Origin: Halomonas litopenaei
GTDB taxonomy: Bacteria > Pseudomonadota > Gammaproteobacteria > Pseudomonadales > Halomonadaceae
NCBI RefSeq assembly: GCF_017303055.1
Contig: NZ_JAEKJT010000006.1
Coordinates: 186,001 to 250,000, forward strand
Reading direction: 5' to 3'
Length of the DNA stretch: 64,000 bases
In this document: positions 54,628-63,622 of the stretch, piece by piece
Numbering within the stretch: the first letter of the stretch is position 1
Layout of the letters: the number at the start of each line of letters is the position of its first letter
Notes under the pieces: model-generated
Told to the model about the DNA's origin: nothing
Database searches by the model: none
Seen by the model: only the letters and a program-made list of their open reading frames with translations
Program-made: the position numbers and the translations under genes

Positions 54628-55683
54628 TCAGCGCGAGCGCACTTCGGTCCATAGCTGTTGCAGCATCGTCAGTGCCTCGCCCTCGATCAAGGGGGTGGTC
54701 ACGAGGTGGTCGCTGGCCGTCGCATCCAGCTGGGACACCTCGCGCAGCGCTTCATCCACCATCGGCAGCGCGGCTTCATTTGGCGTCCTGTAGTACGCGT
54801 AGTTGGCTGCCTTGGCGGCGTTTTCCGGACGCATCATAAAGCTGATGAAGTCCTCGGCAAGCTCGGGATGTGGGGCTCGTGCGGGTACCACGAAGGTATC
54901 CACGCCAAGCTGAGCGCCTTCTTCCGGTGCGAAGAAGGCCAGGTCGCCGTAGATCTCGGGGGAGTCCGCCTTGCGGTAATCCACATCCCCACTGTAGGTC
55001 ACCGCAATGGCGCTGACGCCGCGAGCGACCTGCTCCACTGCCGCCGTGCTATCGACAAAGCCCGTGAAGTTGTCACGCTCAAGGGTCTGACCGGCGAGCT
55101 TGGCGGCGTCGATCCAGGCCTCCTTGCCGGTACAGTCAAAACCGGCACCCTGGTAGGCACAGACCATGCCCAACGACACCTGAGGATCGCCGCCCAGCAG
55201 GGCGAAAGGCTGATCCGGGTTGACCGCCGGGTCGAACAGCACGCTCCAGGACGTCGGCAGCTCCTCGAACACTCGAGTGTCATAGACGATCCCTGTGACG
55301 CCCCACAGGTAGGGCACACTGTAGCGCTCGTCGGGGTCATAGGAGGGGTGACGGAAGGCCTCCATCAAGTGCTCACGTCCCTGGATGCGCTCGTCATCCA
55401 ACTCCCGCACCAGTCCCGCATCGATCAGTCGCGTCACGTAATAGTCGGTCGGCACCACCACGTCATACTGAGCGTCACCGCCAGCGGCCAGCTTGGAGAA
55501 CATCTCGGCATTGGAGGTGAAGTAGTTCTGCACGACCTCGACCTCGAACTCCTGCTCAAAGGCCTCGATCAGGGCCGGATCCATGTACTCCGTCCAGTTG
55601 AACAGGTACAGCTTGTCATTGTCCTGCGCCATCACTCCAGTACTTGCCAGGCCCAAGGCCGCCAGTGCTATCCATCGCTGCAT
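54628..55683 (-). CDS. periplasmic polyamine-binding protein (PotD/PotF-like)
   Basis: The 351-residue protein has a signal peptide (residues 1-19, ending VMAQD) and the PotD/PotF fold: LYLFNWTEYMDPALIEAFE, then YDVVVPTDYYVTRLIDAGL and YLWGVTGIVYDTRVF, the polyamine-site strands with their aspartates and tryptophans. It would bind putrescine or spermidine for an ABC importer. No PotGHI-type ATPase or permease gene is adjacent, so it is an orphan that may serve a transporter encoded elsewhere. It links in theme to the acetylpolyamine locus 20 kb upstream. Confidence 0.9.
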   Translation of the reverse strand: MQRWIALAALGLASTGVMAQDNDKLYLFNWTEYMDPALIEAFEQEFEVEVVQNYFTSNAEMFSKLAAGGDAQYDVVVPTDYYVTRLIDAGLVRELDDERIQGREHLMEAFRHPSYDPDERYSVPYLWGVTGIVYDTRVFEELPTSWSVLFDPAVNPDQPFALLGGDPQVSLGMVCAYQGAGFDCTGKEAWIDAAKLAGQTLERDNFTGFVDSTAAVEQVARGVSAIAVTYSGDVDYRKADSPEIYGDLAFFAPEEGAQLGVDTFVVPARAPHPELAEDFISFMMRPENAAKAANYAYYRTPNEAALPMVDEALREVSQLDATASDHLVTTPLIEGEALTMLQQLWTEVRSR

Positions 55684-55935
55684 GATATTGCCTCGTTGTT
55701 ATTCAAGGTGAGGTGTACAGATCAAGGTGTGGCAGATGGCAGCGTCGAAGATCGAGGACGTCGCCTCATCTCCACTGCATCGTCAACGTTATACTGCACC
55801 GCCGACCCCCTGCGGTATATCAGTCTTCATGAATTCTCTGATAACGACAACGGTACTCGGGCACTGGCCTCTCCTTCCCTCTCCTTGCCCGGCCGGATTC
55901 GGCCCCTGCTACGCAGCTACATTCAGCAGCTACAC

Positions 55936-57165
55936 TCAGATGGCGGTTGCCGCACGCGGCTGGGCGGCGCTCTCGCGAATGGGCCAGTGCAACGCCATGG
56001 CGACAAGGCTCATGGCCACACCACTCCACCACAAGCCTGCATAGCTTCCGGTCGTCTCGTACAGCCACCCGCCCAGCCATACTCCCGAGAAGCTGCCGAC
56101 CTGATGACCGAGAAAGACCACTCCATACAAGGTAGCCATATATCGGGTACCGAACATGGTCGCCACCAGGCCCGTGGTGGGAGGCACCGTGGCTAGCCAC
56201 AACAGTCCCATGACGCAGCTGAACACCCACACCGACCCCAAGCTGAGCGGCAGCAGCATAAACGCCGTGATTGCCACCGCTCGACCTGCGTAGATGGCGA
56301 TCAGCACGCCGCGCATGGTGAACCTGCCCGACAACATGCCCGAGGCCAGCGATCCCACCACATTGCAAAGGCCAATCAGGCCAATGGACCAGGCAGCCAC
56401 CTCAGGTGCGAAGCCTGCATCGGTCAGGAACGCCGGCATGTGTACCGTAATAAAGGCAACATGGTAGCCGCAGACAAAGAAGCCGATGGTCAGCAACCAG
56501 TAGGAAAGGTGGCCCCGCGCCAGCCCCAGGGTGGCGCGGAAGTCACGCTCGGCAAGCTCTGGGCTGACCTGGGCGGCAGCGGACGTGGCCCGGGACGAGG
56601 CCAGAGGCATGGCCAGCACCGCCATGGCCAGGGCCATCAGCGCCATGACATGCAGCGCCCCAGCCCAGCCAAAGGCACCGATCAACTGCTGGGCCACCGG
56701 TACCAGCAAGAACTGTCCCATGGACCCTGCTGCGGTACCGACGCCCAGCACCAGCTGACGCTGATGGGGAGCCACCGCTCTTGCCAAGGCAGGCAGCACG
56801 ATACCGAAGGCGGTGCCTGCCACTCCAGCGCCTACCAGCAGCCCGGTACCCGTGTGCAGCGCCCACACCTCGGATACGCCGGCGGTCATCCACATGCCCG
56901 CGGCATACAACACGCTGCCGCCGATCAGCACCTTGACGTTGCCAAAACGGTCGGCCAGCCCGCCGGCCAGCACCGCGATGACACCCCAGGCAAGATTCTG
57001 AATCGCCAGGGCCAACCCCAGGGTATCTCGGCCCCAACCGTTGGCCTCGGTGATCGGCGAGACGAAGAGTCCAAAACTAGAGCGCAGCCCAAAGGACATC
57101 ATCAGCAAGACACAGCCGCTGACAATCAACCACAGGCTGGAGGCAGGCAGACGTGGGAAAGACAT
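55936..57165 (-). CDS. MFS transporter
   Basis: The 409-residue protein has twelve hydrophobic segments and the MFS loop 2-3 motif GGLADRFGNVKVL. FGLRSSFGLFVSPITEANGWGRDTLGLALA at helix 1 resembles the OFA/monocarboxylate-porter group of MFS proteins. The substrate may be an organic acid, but the sequence does not show it. A 7-bp inverted repeat (GACGGGT at 57181 and ACCCGTC at 57202) lies just upstream of the start and could be an operator. The ribosome site is weak. Confidence 0.85.
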   Translation of the reverse strand: MSFPRLPASSLWLIVSGCVLLMMSFGLRSSFGLFVSPITEANGWGRDTLGLALAIQNLAWGVIAVLAGGLADRFGNVKVLIGGSVLYAAGMWMTAGVSEVWALHTGTGLLVGAGVAGTAFGIVLPALARAVAPHQRQLVLGVGTAAGSMGQFLLVPVAQQLIGAFGWAGALHVMALMALAMAVLAMPLASSRATSAAAQVSPELAERDFRATLGLARGHLSYWLLTIGFFVCGYHVAFITVHMPAFLTDAGFAPEVAAWSIGLIGLCNVVGSLASGMLSGRFTMRGVLIAIYAGRAVAITAFMLLPLSLGSVWVFSCVMGLLWLATVPPTTGLVATMFGTRYMATLYGVVFLGHQVGSFSGVWLGGWLYETTGSYAGLWWSGVAMSLVAMALHWPIRESAAQPRAATAI

Positions 57166-57301
57166 GAAACAGGACTCGTCGACGGGTGAACCCAGATCAT
57201 TACCCGTCTAACAAGTCACTGCAATACACCTTTTGCCGAGCCCCGAGAAACGTGGAAACACGCCCAAGGGGCCGGCAACAGACGATGTGTGCGCAGGGCC
57301 G

Positions 57302-59023
57302 CTACAGCACCACCGGAGCATCGAGTGCCGTGACCACTGCACGATCACGATTATAGATATCGGGCCTGAAGGCCAGGTGGCCATCGGCCTCCGGCTGCAC
57401 GGTCCAGTAATTAAGCACCACGGGAATACGTCGCTGTAACGACACATTGCGGGTCTTGCCATCGCCGATCAGGCGGCTGACGCTAGCCGACGTATTGGAG
57501 TCATCAAACAACAGCTGGGCGAGCTCAGCCACCCCTTCCACCCGAATACAGCCGGAGCTCAAGGCCCGCTGGGTACGGTTGAACAGCCCCCGTGAAGGGG
57601 TGTCGTGAAGGTAGACCAGATGGTCATTGGGGAAGCGAATCACCACCCGACCCAACGGATTGCGTGGTCCAGCTCCCTGGCGCAGCATCACTCCACCGGG
57701 GCTCGACCAGTTCACTGAATAGGGATCAAGGCGCTGGCCGGAGGAAGACAGGGCCACCATGTCCCGGCTCGCCAGATAACCTGGGTCGCGCCGCACCTTG
57801 GGCAGGATATCCTCACGATAGATGGTGGGAGGCACTGTCCAGGTCGGATTGAGGGTCAGGTGAGTGATCTCGGAGCGCAGGGTCGGCGTCCGACGATAGG
57901 GCTGACCCACGACGATGCGAGATCGCCAGACGTTGCCATCGGGACGAAAGTAACTCAGCCGATACCCAGCGATATCCACCAGCACGAAGGACTCAGGCAA
58001 GCCATGCAGCAGCCAGCGTGCCCGTTCCAGGTTGGCGCGAATCTGGTCAATGCGGGTGCCCACGGTCATGTTGAGCGCGGCCTGGGTATTCGGTCCGACC
58101 ACCCCGTCATCGGTCAGCAGATGACGCCGCTGGAAGCGACGCACCGCTGCGGCCAGGGGCTCATCGTAGACTTCCGCCTCGGGCGCTTGCAGATCAAGCT
58201 GCGGGTAGTGGGCAGTATCTGCCGCCATCACTTCCAGTTCACCGATCATGGCCAGGCGCTGCCTCAACAGCGCCACATCGGCGTCCCGGTCTCCCGGACG
58301 CAGCGGCGTTTCCCGTGCAGGCAAGAGCGGCCAGCCTCCCAAGCGCTCGATGTTGCGGTAGCGCGCCAGAGCCGAGCGCAGCTGGCGATAGGGCTCGAAC
58401 GGAGGGCGTGCCATCTCGAGGGCGGCAGCAACATCGCCACGGTCCAGCTCACGGGAAAGCCTCACCAGGTCAAAGGCAGGGGGATCGACGTCCACTTCCC
58501 AGTCGTTATCGATCCTCAGCGGATCGACCTTGCCTCGCTGCAGGTGTGCCATGGCTGCCAGCAGCGTCTCGGTTGCCTTGACCTCAAAAGCCCCCGGAGT
58601 CGACAGGTCACTGGACTGAGCCTGGCTCAACAATGCCGCCGGCGCATAATCCTGCGGCGTCAGGCCGTCGTCATCCAGGTCTTCCAGCGCCGCGACCAGG
58701 GCATCTACCCGCTCCATATCCGTCCACACAGCGCGCTGGCCACGCAGTCCATAGAAGCGCTGGGCCATCTCGGATGCGCCGATCAGGCGGCCCGCAAGTG
58801 GGCCTGGCACTACGCCGCCGACATCTTGCAACGCTTCCTCGACGCTTCCCCCTTCCGCCGTGGAGGATGCCGACGAAAGTCCCGTCGCGGCAGGACCCGT
58901 CTCGCCGGTGCCATCATCACCGTCTACTGCCGCCCACGCCGGAGACACCAGCATGGCGTAACAAAGTGCTGCGGCAATGCCCTTCCCTGGCATTAGCCGC
59001 CGTACCACATTTGGGTTAAACAT
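57302..59023 (-). CDS. L,D-transpeptidase with peptidoglycan-binding domain (YcbB/LdtD-like)
   Basis: The 573-residue protein has an N-terminal membrane/signal region (about 10-36, ending WAAVD), a helical scaffold domain, a peptidoglycan-binding motif (AVRRFQRRHLLTDDGVVGPNTQAALN near 300-325) and a C-terminal YkuD catalytic domain with HDTPSRGLFNR and SSGCIRVEG, where the cysteine makes 3-3 cross-links between stem peptides. Size and layout match E. coli YcbB/LdtD (615). I took ATG 59023, behind AGGGAG. It is divergent from a second L,D-transpeptidase-like gene. The gap 59024-59362 holds no gene. Confidence 0.92.
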   Translation of the reverse strand: MFNPNVVRRLMPGKGIAAALCYAMLVSPAWAAVDGDDGTGETGPAATGLSSASSTAEGGSVEEALQDVGGVVPGPLAGRLIGASEMAQRFYGLRGQRAVWTDMERVDALVAALEDLDDDGLTPQDYAPAALLSQAQSSDLSTPGAFEVKATETLLAAMAHLQRGKVDPLRIDNDWEVDVDPPAFDLVRLSRELDRGDVAAALEMARPPFEPYRQLRSALARYRNIERLGGWPLLPARETPLRPGDRDADVALLRQRLAMIGELEVMAADTAHYPQLDLQAPEAEVYDEPLAAAVRRFQRRHLLTDDGVVGPNTQAALNMTVGTRIDQIRANLERARWLLHGLPESFVLVDIAGYRLSYFRPDGNVWRSRIVVGQPYRRTPTLRSEITHLTLNPTWTVPPTIYREDILPKVRRDPGYLASRDMVALSSSGQRLDPYSVNWSSPGGVMLRQGAGPRNPLGRVVIRFPNDHLVYLHDTPSRGLFNRTQRALSSGCIRVEGVAELAQLLFDDSNTSASVSRLIGDGKTRNVSLQRRIPVVLNYWTVQPEADGHLAFRPDIYNRDRAVVTALDAPVVL

Positions 59024-59362
59024 GACCTGAACTCCCTGCAACTTGACGTCAATACTGGCCATCCCGGGCGGTATTGTCATAATAGAGTCGTCGGTACGGT
59101 ATTCCACCGACCCGACCTGTTTTACAGCATGTGTCACGACGACAGCGTATCGTCATAAAGTTAAGCGTACCGCTTACACGACCTTACGTCATGACACCTT
59201 GCGACGCTGCGACAGCGATGGCGTGTCGCCTTGAGATAGCGCAATGCACCGAGGCCATGGCCGGCCACCGCAGCCTTTGTCTCTTGGCTCCTGTCACGAC
59301 GCCTGCAGCAGAACAGCGAGCTACGATCACCACCGACGCCACTGTATGTCCTCGGAGCCTTG

Positions 59363-60124
59363 ATGAGCATGTCGACCCATTGTTCAGCCCCCTACCATCG
59401 CATGAAGACACGTCTCACCCATGCTCTAGTATTGACCCTGTGCGCCATTTTTGCGGCTCCTGCCAGCGCTCAGGATTTTATTCGCGACGCCACCCGGGAG
59501 GACCACTGGAACCACAACTCCCTCGAGCAGACCCTGGCGCGCCTGGCACCCAAGGCCAACCCGGGGGTTCTAAGTCTCGCCGCTCGCGCCATCAACTGCG
59601 CTGATCCTGATGCAGAGCGCCTGGCCGTGATCGATTTCTCGCTGCCGTCCACCGAACGCCGACTATGGGTCTTCGACCTGAAGCAGCCCCGCCTGATCTT
59701 TCGCGAATGGGTGAGCCACGGCAAGAACTCTGGCGACGCCGTGGCCAGCATGTTCTCGAACATTCCCGAAAGCTATCAGTCGAGCATCGGACTGTTTCGC
59801 ACCATGAACAGCTATGTCGGCAGCAATGGCTATTCCCTGCGCCTGGAAGGACTGGAGCCGGGGGTCAACGACAACGCCTACGACCGCGCCATCGTCATGC
59901 ACGGTGCCGACTACGTCAGCCAGGAATTCATTGAGCGAACCGGTCGAATCGGTCGCAGCCACGGCTGCCCGGCAGTCCGCAACGAGGTCGCCGTGCCGCT
60001 GATCAACAGTATTCGCGACAACCAGTATCTGTTCACCTACTATCCGGACCAGCGTTGGCTGAACAGCTCCGCCTACCTGCGCTGCCCACGTCAAGATCAG
60101 CAAGTCGCTGCGCTGTCGCGCTGA
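59363..60124 (+). CDS. secreted L,D-transpeptidase catalytic domain family protein (YkuD_2)
   Basis: The 253-residue exported protein has an n-region plus hydrophobic core and PASAQ cleavage site near residue 37, then a murein L,D-transpeptidase catalytic domain family (YkuD_2) fold: VSHGKNSGD, VMHGADYV (His180) and GRSHGCPAVRN with the presumed nucleophile Cys202. ATG 59363 has GGAG six bases upstream; ATG 59402 (MKTRLTHALV) gives a neater signal peptide but no ribosome site. It faces away from the YcbB-like gene, so two cell-wall enzymes may be controlled together. A hairpin (60146-60168) follows 21 bases after the stop. Confidence 0.88.
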   Translation: MSMSTHCSAPYHRMKTRLTHALVLTLCAIFAAPASAQDFIRDATREDHWNHNSLEQTLARLAPKANPGVLSLAARAINCADPDAERLAVIDFSLPSTERRLWVFDLKQPRLIFREWVSHGKNSGDAVASMFSNIPESYQSSIGLFRTMNSYVGSNGYSLRLEGLEPGVNDNAYDRAIVMHGADYVSQEFIERTGRIGRSHGCPAVRNEVAVPLINSIRDNQYLFTYYPDQRWLNSSAYLRCPRQDQQVAALSR

Positions 60125-60145
60125 TGACGCCTGCCCAGGATGCCA

Positions 60146-60168
60146 ACGGCACGGAGTTTCCGTGCCGT
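60146..60168 (+). terminator. 10-bp perfect hairpin after the YkuD_2 gene
   Basis: ACGGCACGGA (60146-60155) and TCCGTGCCGT (60159-60168) pair around a GTT loop, 21 bases after the stop at 60124. No T tract follows, as for several other hairpins in this window. Confidence 0.55.
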
Positions 60169-60231
60169 GGCTCTCGATGGCGCACAGGCCCACTTGTCCC
60201 GCGTGACACCCACCTCGATCTGAAGCGCTAT

Positions 60232-60319
60232 GCCTCTTCAGCCCTCCCTTCCCTAGCCTCCTTTTCCTCTTCCTTCTCCTTCTCTTCCCCTGCTCTACCT
60301 GTTCTACCTCCTCTACCCC
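60232..60319. repeat. pyrimidine-rich tract, 88 bases
   Basis: The plus strand here is almost only C and T (blocks of CCTCC, TTCC, CTTC), broken by a few A and G. It lies in the 569-base gap between the YkuD_2 gene and the nitrate transporter, where no gene is supported. Such polypyrimidine tracts can form unusual DNA structure or a poorly translated, Rho-accessible RNA. It may be mere low complexity. Confidence 0.6.
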
Positions 60320-60693
60320 ACTGCAGCCAACAGCGACCATGGCATCTCGCCGAGCAACATCCACGTCATGGCGAGTGCGGTATAGGCTCGTCTCAAGGCG
60401 CCCAGCATCCCGCTGGGGGCACCCGCAAGGCGCACTCCGACCATGCATGGCGGCTAATGATGCACCGCATCGATGCACCGCGGGTCGCCACCCCCTGCAC
60501 GCCAGCAGCGCAAAAAATCACAAACGACTGATTAGGCTGCGCTTATCCTTCACCGGCATTTCACTTGCTTCGCATCAACCAGTGTGTGCCGGACGTGGAC
60601 CAGACCCCTCGGGGGTACGAGTGCGTCGGACCCGACCTTCAATGGCGAAGGCCAAACAAGTTCGCGTGTTCGTCCACCCTGGAGGACTGTTCC

Positions 60694-62043
60694 ATGAATC
60701 TGCGCCACAAGGCCAACAGGATCCGCCTGTTTTCCTTCTCGACTCCGCAAATGCGAGCCTTCCACTTTTCCTGGTTCGCGTTCCACCTCTGCTTTTTCGG
60801 CTGGTTTGGTATCGCCCCGCTGATGGCGGTGGTCAGAGACGACCTCGGCCTGACCAAGACCCAGATAGGCAATACGATCATTGCCTCGGTCGCCATCACG
60901 GTCATTGTCCGGCTGGCCATTGGCGTTCTGTGTGATCGCATTGGCCCTAGGCTGGCCTACACCTGGCTGCTATGCCTTGGCGCCCTGCCAGTGATGAGCA
61001 TTGGTTTCGCCGACAGCTTTGAATCCTTTCTGCTGGCACGACTGGCCATTGGCGCCATCGGCGCCTCCTTTGTCATCACCCAGTACCACACGTCGGTGAT
61101 GTTCGCTCCCAACGTGGTCGGCACCGCCAATGCCACCTCTGCCGGATGGGGCAACCTGGGGGGCGGCACCACCCAGATCCTGATGCCGCTGATCTTCTCT
61201 GGGCTGTTGATGCTGGGGGTCAGCGAGACCCTGGGCTGGCGATTGGCCATGGTCGTTCCCGGGGTAGTGATGTTTATCGCTGGACTCTGCTACTACCGCT
61301 TTACCCAGGATGCCCCCGACGGCAATTTCAAGGAGCTGCGTGCCCGCGGTGAACTGGAGGAAGCGTCGGGAGAAGGCAGCATGGCCAGCACCTTCGGCGC
61401 CGCCGCTCGAGACATTCGCGTATGGGCACTGTTCGTCGTCTACGCGGCCTGCTTCGGCGTGGAGCTGACCATCAACAACATCGCCGCCATCTACTTCTTC
61501 GATAACTTCGACCTGACGCTGGCCACCGCCGGCATGATCGCCGGTCTGTTCGGCTTGATGAACCTGTTCGCACGTACCATGGGCGGTATCTTCTCGGATC
61601 TGTTTGCGCGTAACGCTGGCCTCAAGGGCCGCGTTCGCTGGCTTTTCATCGCGCTGCTGTGCGAGGGTGTGGCGCTGATGTTCTTCTCCCAGATGCACGT
61701 GCTGGCACTGGCCATCGGCATGATGCTGGTGTTCAGCCTGTTCGTGCAGATGGCCGAGGGTGCCACCTTCGGCGTGGTGCCTTTCATCAATCGGCGTGCT
61801 CTTGGCGCAGTGGCGGGGATCGTCGGTGCCGGTGGTAATGCGGGCGCCGTGGCCGCGGGATTCCTGTTTCGCTCCGAGACGATCAGCTATCAGCAGGGCC
61901 TGTTTTACCTGGGCGCCGCAGTGATCCTGGCCGCCCTGTGCGCCCTGCTGGTCAGGTTCAGCCCTGAAGTGGAGGCCGAGGAAGCGGCAGCCTACGAGGA
62001 CGCTGCCCAGGGCGAGCGTGGTAGCGCATTGTCGTTACGCTGA
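60694..62043 (+). CDS. narK: nitrate/nitrite transporter, NarK family (MFS)
   Basis: The 449-residue protein has twelve helices and the nitrate signature SAGWGNLGGGTTQ in helix 5, and a second glycine-rich stretch GIVGAGGNAGAV in helix 11. Conserved arginines that bind nitrate appear in IVRLAIGVLCDRIGPR and NLFARTMGGIFSD. It moves nitrate in or exchanges it with nitrite. GGAGG lies upstream of ATG 60694; longer frames lack family similarity. No nitrate reductase gene is within the window, so its role, assimilation or respiration, is open. Confidence 0.92.
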   Translation: MNLRHKANRIRLFSFSTPQMRAFHFSWFAFHLCFFGWFGIAPLMAVVRDDLGLTKTQIGNTIIASVAITVIVRLAIGVLCDRIGPRLAYTWLLCLGALPVMSIGFADSFESFLLARLAIGAIGASFVITQYHTSVMFAPNVVGTANATSAGWGNLGGGTTQILMPLIFSGLLMLGVSETLGWRLAMVVPGVVMFIAGLCYYRFTQDAPDGNFKELRARGELEEASGEGSMASTFGAAARDIRVWALFVVYAACFGVELTINNIAAIYFFDNFDLTLATAGMIAGLFGLMNLFARTMGGIFSDLFARNAGLKGRVRWLFIALLCEGVALMFFSQMHVLALAIGMMLVFSLFVQMAEGATFGVVPFINRRALGAVAGIVGAGGNAGAVAAGFLFRSETISYQQGLFYLGAAVILAALCALLVRFSPEVEAEEAAAYEDAAQGERGSALSLR

Positions 62044-62093
62044 GTCGTCCCGGCCCGCCTGCCTGGAGGCGCGGCCAACGTCACTGCATGACC

Positions 62094-62116
62094 GCCCGGC
62101 CTTGCGCCGGGCTTTT
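62094..62116 (+). terminator. Rho-independent terminator after narK
   Basis: GCCCGGC (62094-62100) and GCCGGGC (62106-62112) pair around CTTGC and are followed by TTTT, 51 bases after the narK stop. It is a standard intrinsic terminator. Confidence 0.88.
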
Positions 62117-62248
62117 ACTGTGTCTCCTGGTCCTTACGCTTGCCCTTGAAAGACGTCCCCTGTGCCCAGAGGTTTGCAACATGCGCCGGAGCCACGCATG
62201 CTGAAACGAGCACCGACGCGATTGGAGCCGAGCCACCAGGAGGATGCG

Positions 62249-62956
62249 ATGCGAGAAGGAGTGTTGCTGATCACCGGAGCGTCCAGCGGCATCGGCGCTG
62301 CCACCGCACGAGCGGCATCGAGGGAAGGCTACCATCTGGTCCTTGCAGCCCGCTCCCAGGAAAGCCTGACGGCCCTTGCTCAGGAGCTGGGCCCCGAAAA
62401 TGTATTGACCGTTGGCATGGACGTGACCGATCCCGAGGCCCAGAAGATGATGGTCGAGGAAGCGCTTGAGCGCTTTGGCCGCATCGATGCGGTGTTTGCC
62501 AACGCGGGCCGAGGTGGCTCACCTGGCGGCTTCAGCTCGGCAGACCCGGAAACGTGGAAGGCCATGCTGATGACCAACGTGTACGGGCTTGGGCTGACCA
62601 TACAGTCTTGCCTCCCTGCCCTGCGGCGCAGCCGGGGCCACCTGCTCCTTACCGGCTCTGCGGCAGGCAGAACCACACTTCCTGGCTCCATGTACGGGGC
62701 GACCAAGTGGGCCGTTTCAGGCATCGGTTACAACCTGCGCGAGGAGCTTCGCGGCAGCGGTATACGCGTGACGCTGATAGAACCCGGCATGGTCGACACC
62801 CCATTTTTCGACGAACCGCCGGAGTACGCGCTGGAAGACCGCGATGTGGCCAACGCCGTGATGTACGCGATCTCCCAGCCGCGCCACGTGGACGTCAACG
62901 AGATTCTCGTGCGTCCCACCCCACCTTTGCAGGACGACATCACGGACGCTGATTGA
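62249..62956 (+). CDS. short-chain dehydrogenase/reductase
   Basis: The 235-residue NAD(P)-dependent SDR has the cofactor motif TGASSGIG (residues 9-16), the NAG motif in VFANAGRGG, the catalytic Ser in LLTGSAAG, and the Tyr-x-x-x-Lys pair in YGATKWAV. The end, VNEILVRPTPP, is typical of the classical SDR group that includes YdfG-like serine/3-hydroxy acid dehydrogenases. AGGAGG sits five bases before ATG 62249. Substrate unknown. It may share a transcript with the peroxiredoxin 45 bases on. Confidence 0.92.
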   Translation: MREGVLLITGASSGIGAATARAASREGYHLVLAARSQESLTALAQELGPENVLTVGMDVTDPEAQKMMVEEALERFGRIDAVFANAGRGGSPGGFSSADPETWKAMLMTNVYGLGLTIQSCLPALRRSRGHLLLTGSAAGRTTLPGSMYGATKWAVSGIGYNLREELRGSGIRVTLIEPGMVDTPFFDEPPEYALEDRDVANAVMYAISQPRHVDVNEILVRPTPPLQDDITDAD

Positions 62957-63001
62957 CGGTCCCTGCATCCCCCTTTTACTTCCCTGACCTGAGGTACTTT
63001 C

Positions 63002-63481
63002 ATGACCATTGCCATCGGCGATCGCCTGCCAGATGTGACGCTCTACACCAACGGCGCCAAGGGGCCGGAAGCCATCTCTACCCGCGACGTGTTTGACGGA
63101 CGCAAGGTGGTTCTGTTCGCCGTTCCTGGGGCCTTCACGCCCGGGTGCTCCAACACCCATATGCCTGGCTTCGTGGTCAATGCCGACAAGCTGCTGGAGA
63201 AGGTGGACGCCGTTGCCTGCCTGTCGGTGAACGACGCCTTCGTCATGGGCGCCTGGCAGCAGGATCAAAATGCCCAGGCGCTGACGATGCTTGCCGACGG
63301 CAATGCGGACTTCACCCGAGCCATCGGCATGGACAAGGACGCCAGCGGCGCCGGAATGGGCGTGCGCAGCCTGCGCTACGCCATGATCGCCGACGACGGC
63401 GTGGTGCAATATCTGGGCGTGGATACCGAGCGCGGCGTGATTGAGGCGTCGAGCGCGGAGACGGTGCTGGCCTCACTCTAG
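63002..63481 (+). CDS. peroxiredoxin, Prx5/AhpE-like type II
   Basis: The 159-residue thiol peroxidase has the peroxidatic Cys49 in PGAFTPGCSNTHMPGF, the PxxxT/SxxC core typical of Prx5 proteins. It reduces H2O2 or organic hydroperoxides with glutathione or glutaredoxin. ACLSVNDAFVMGAW is the other Prx5 block. No glutaredoxin domain is fused, as in some relatives; the glutaredoxin-like protein at 5386 could be a donor, but this is conjecture. GAGG precedes ATG. Confidence 0.94.
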   Translation: MTIAIGDRLPDVTLYTNGAKGPEAISTRDVFDGRKVVLFAVPGAFTPGCSNTHMPGFVVNADKLLEKVDAVACLSVNDAFVMGAWQQDQNAQALTMLADGNADFTRAIGMDKDASGAGMGVRSLRYAMIADDGVVQYLGVDTERGVIEASSAETVLASL

Positions 63482-63622
63482 GACACCGCGACACCAGCGC
63501 GACGGGCGCTTGCAGGCCAGCTCTCATGGCCGGTAGGCGTCCGCATTCCGACGTCGGTCCAGACGTGCCCCACCACGCGCTTCTGCTAGGCTTGAGGCAT
63601 CCCGCCTGCAGGAGCACGCGAC

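Noticed and set aside
59663..60478. Minus-strand frame of 271 codons across the YkuD_2 gene and the pyrimidine tract
   Set aside because: Its first part is antisense to a conserved gene and the KRRRRKRKRR stretch is just the pyrimidine tract read from the other strand.
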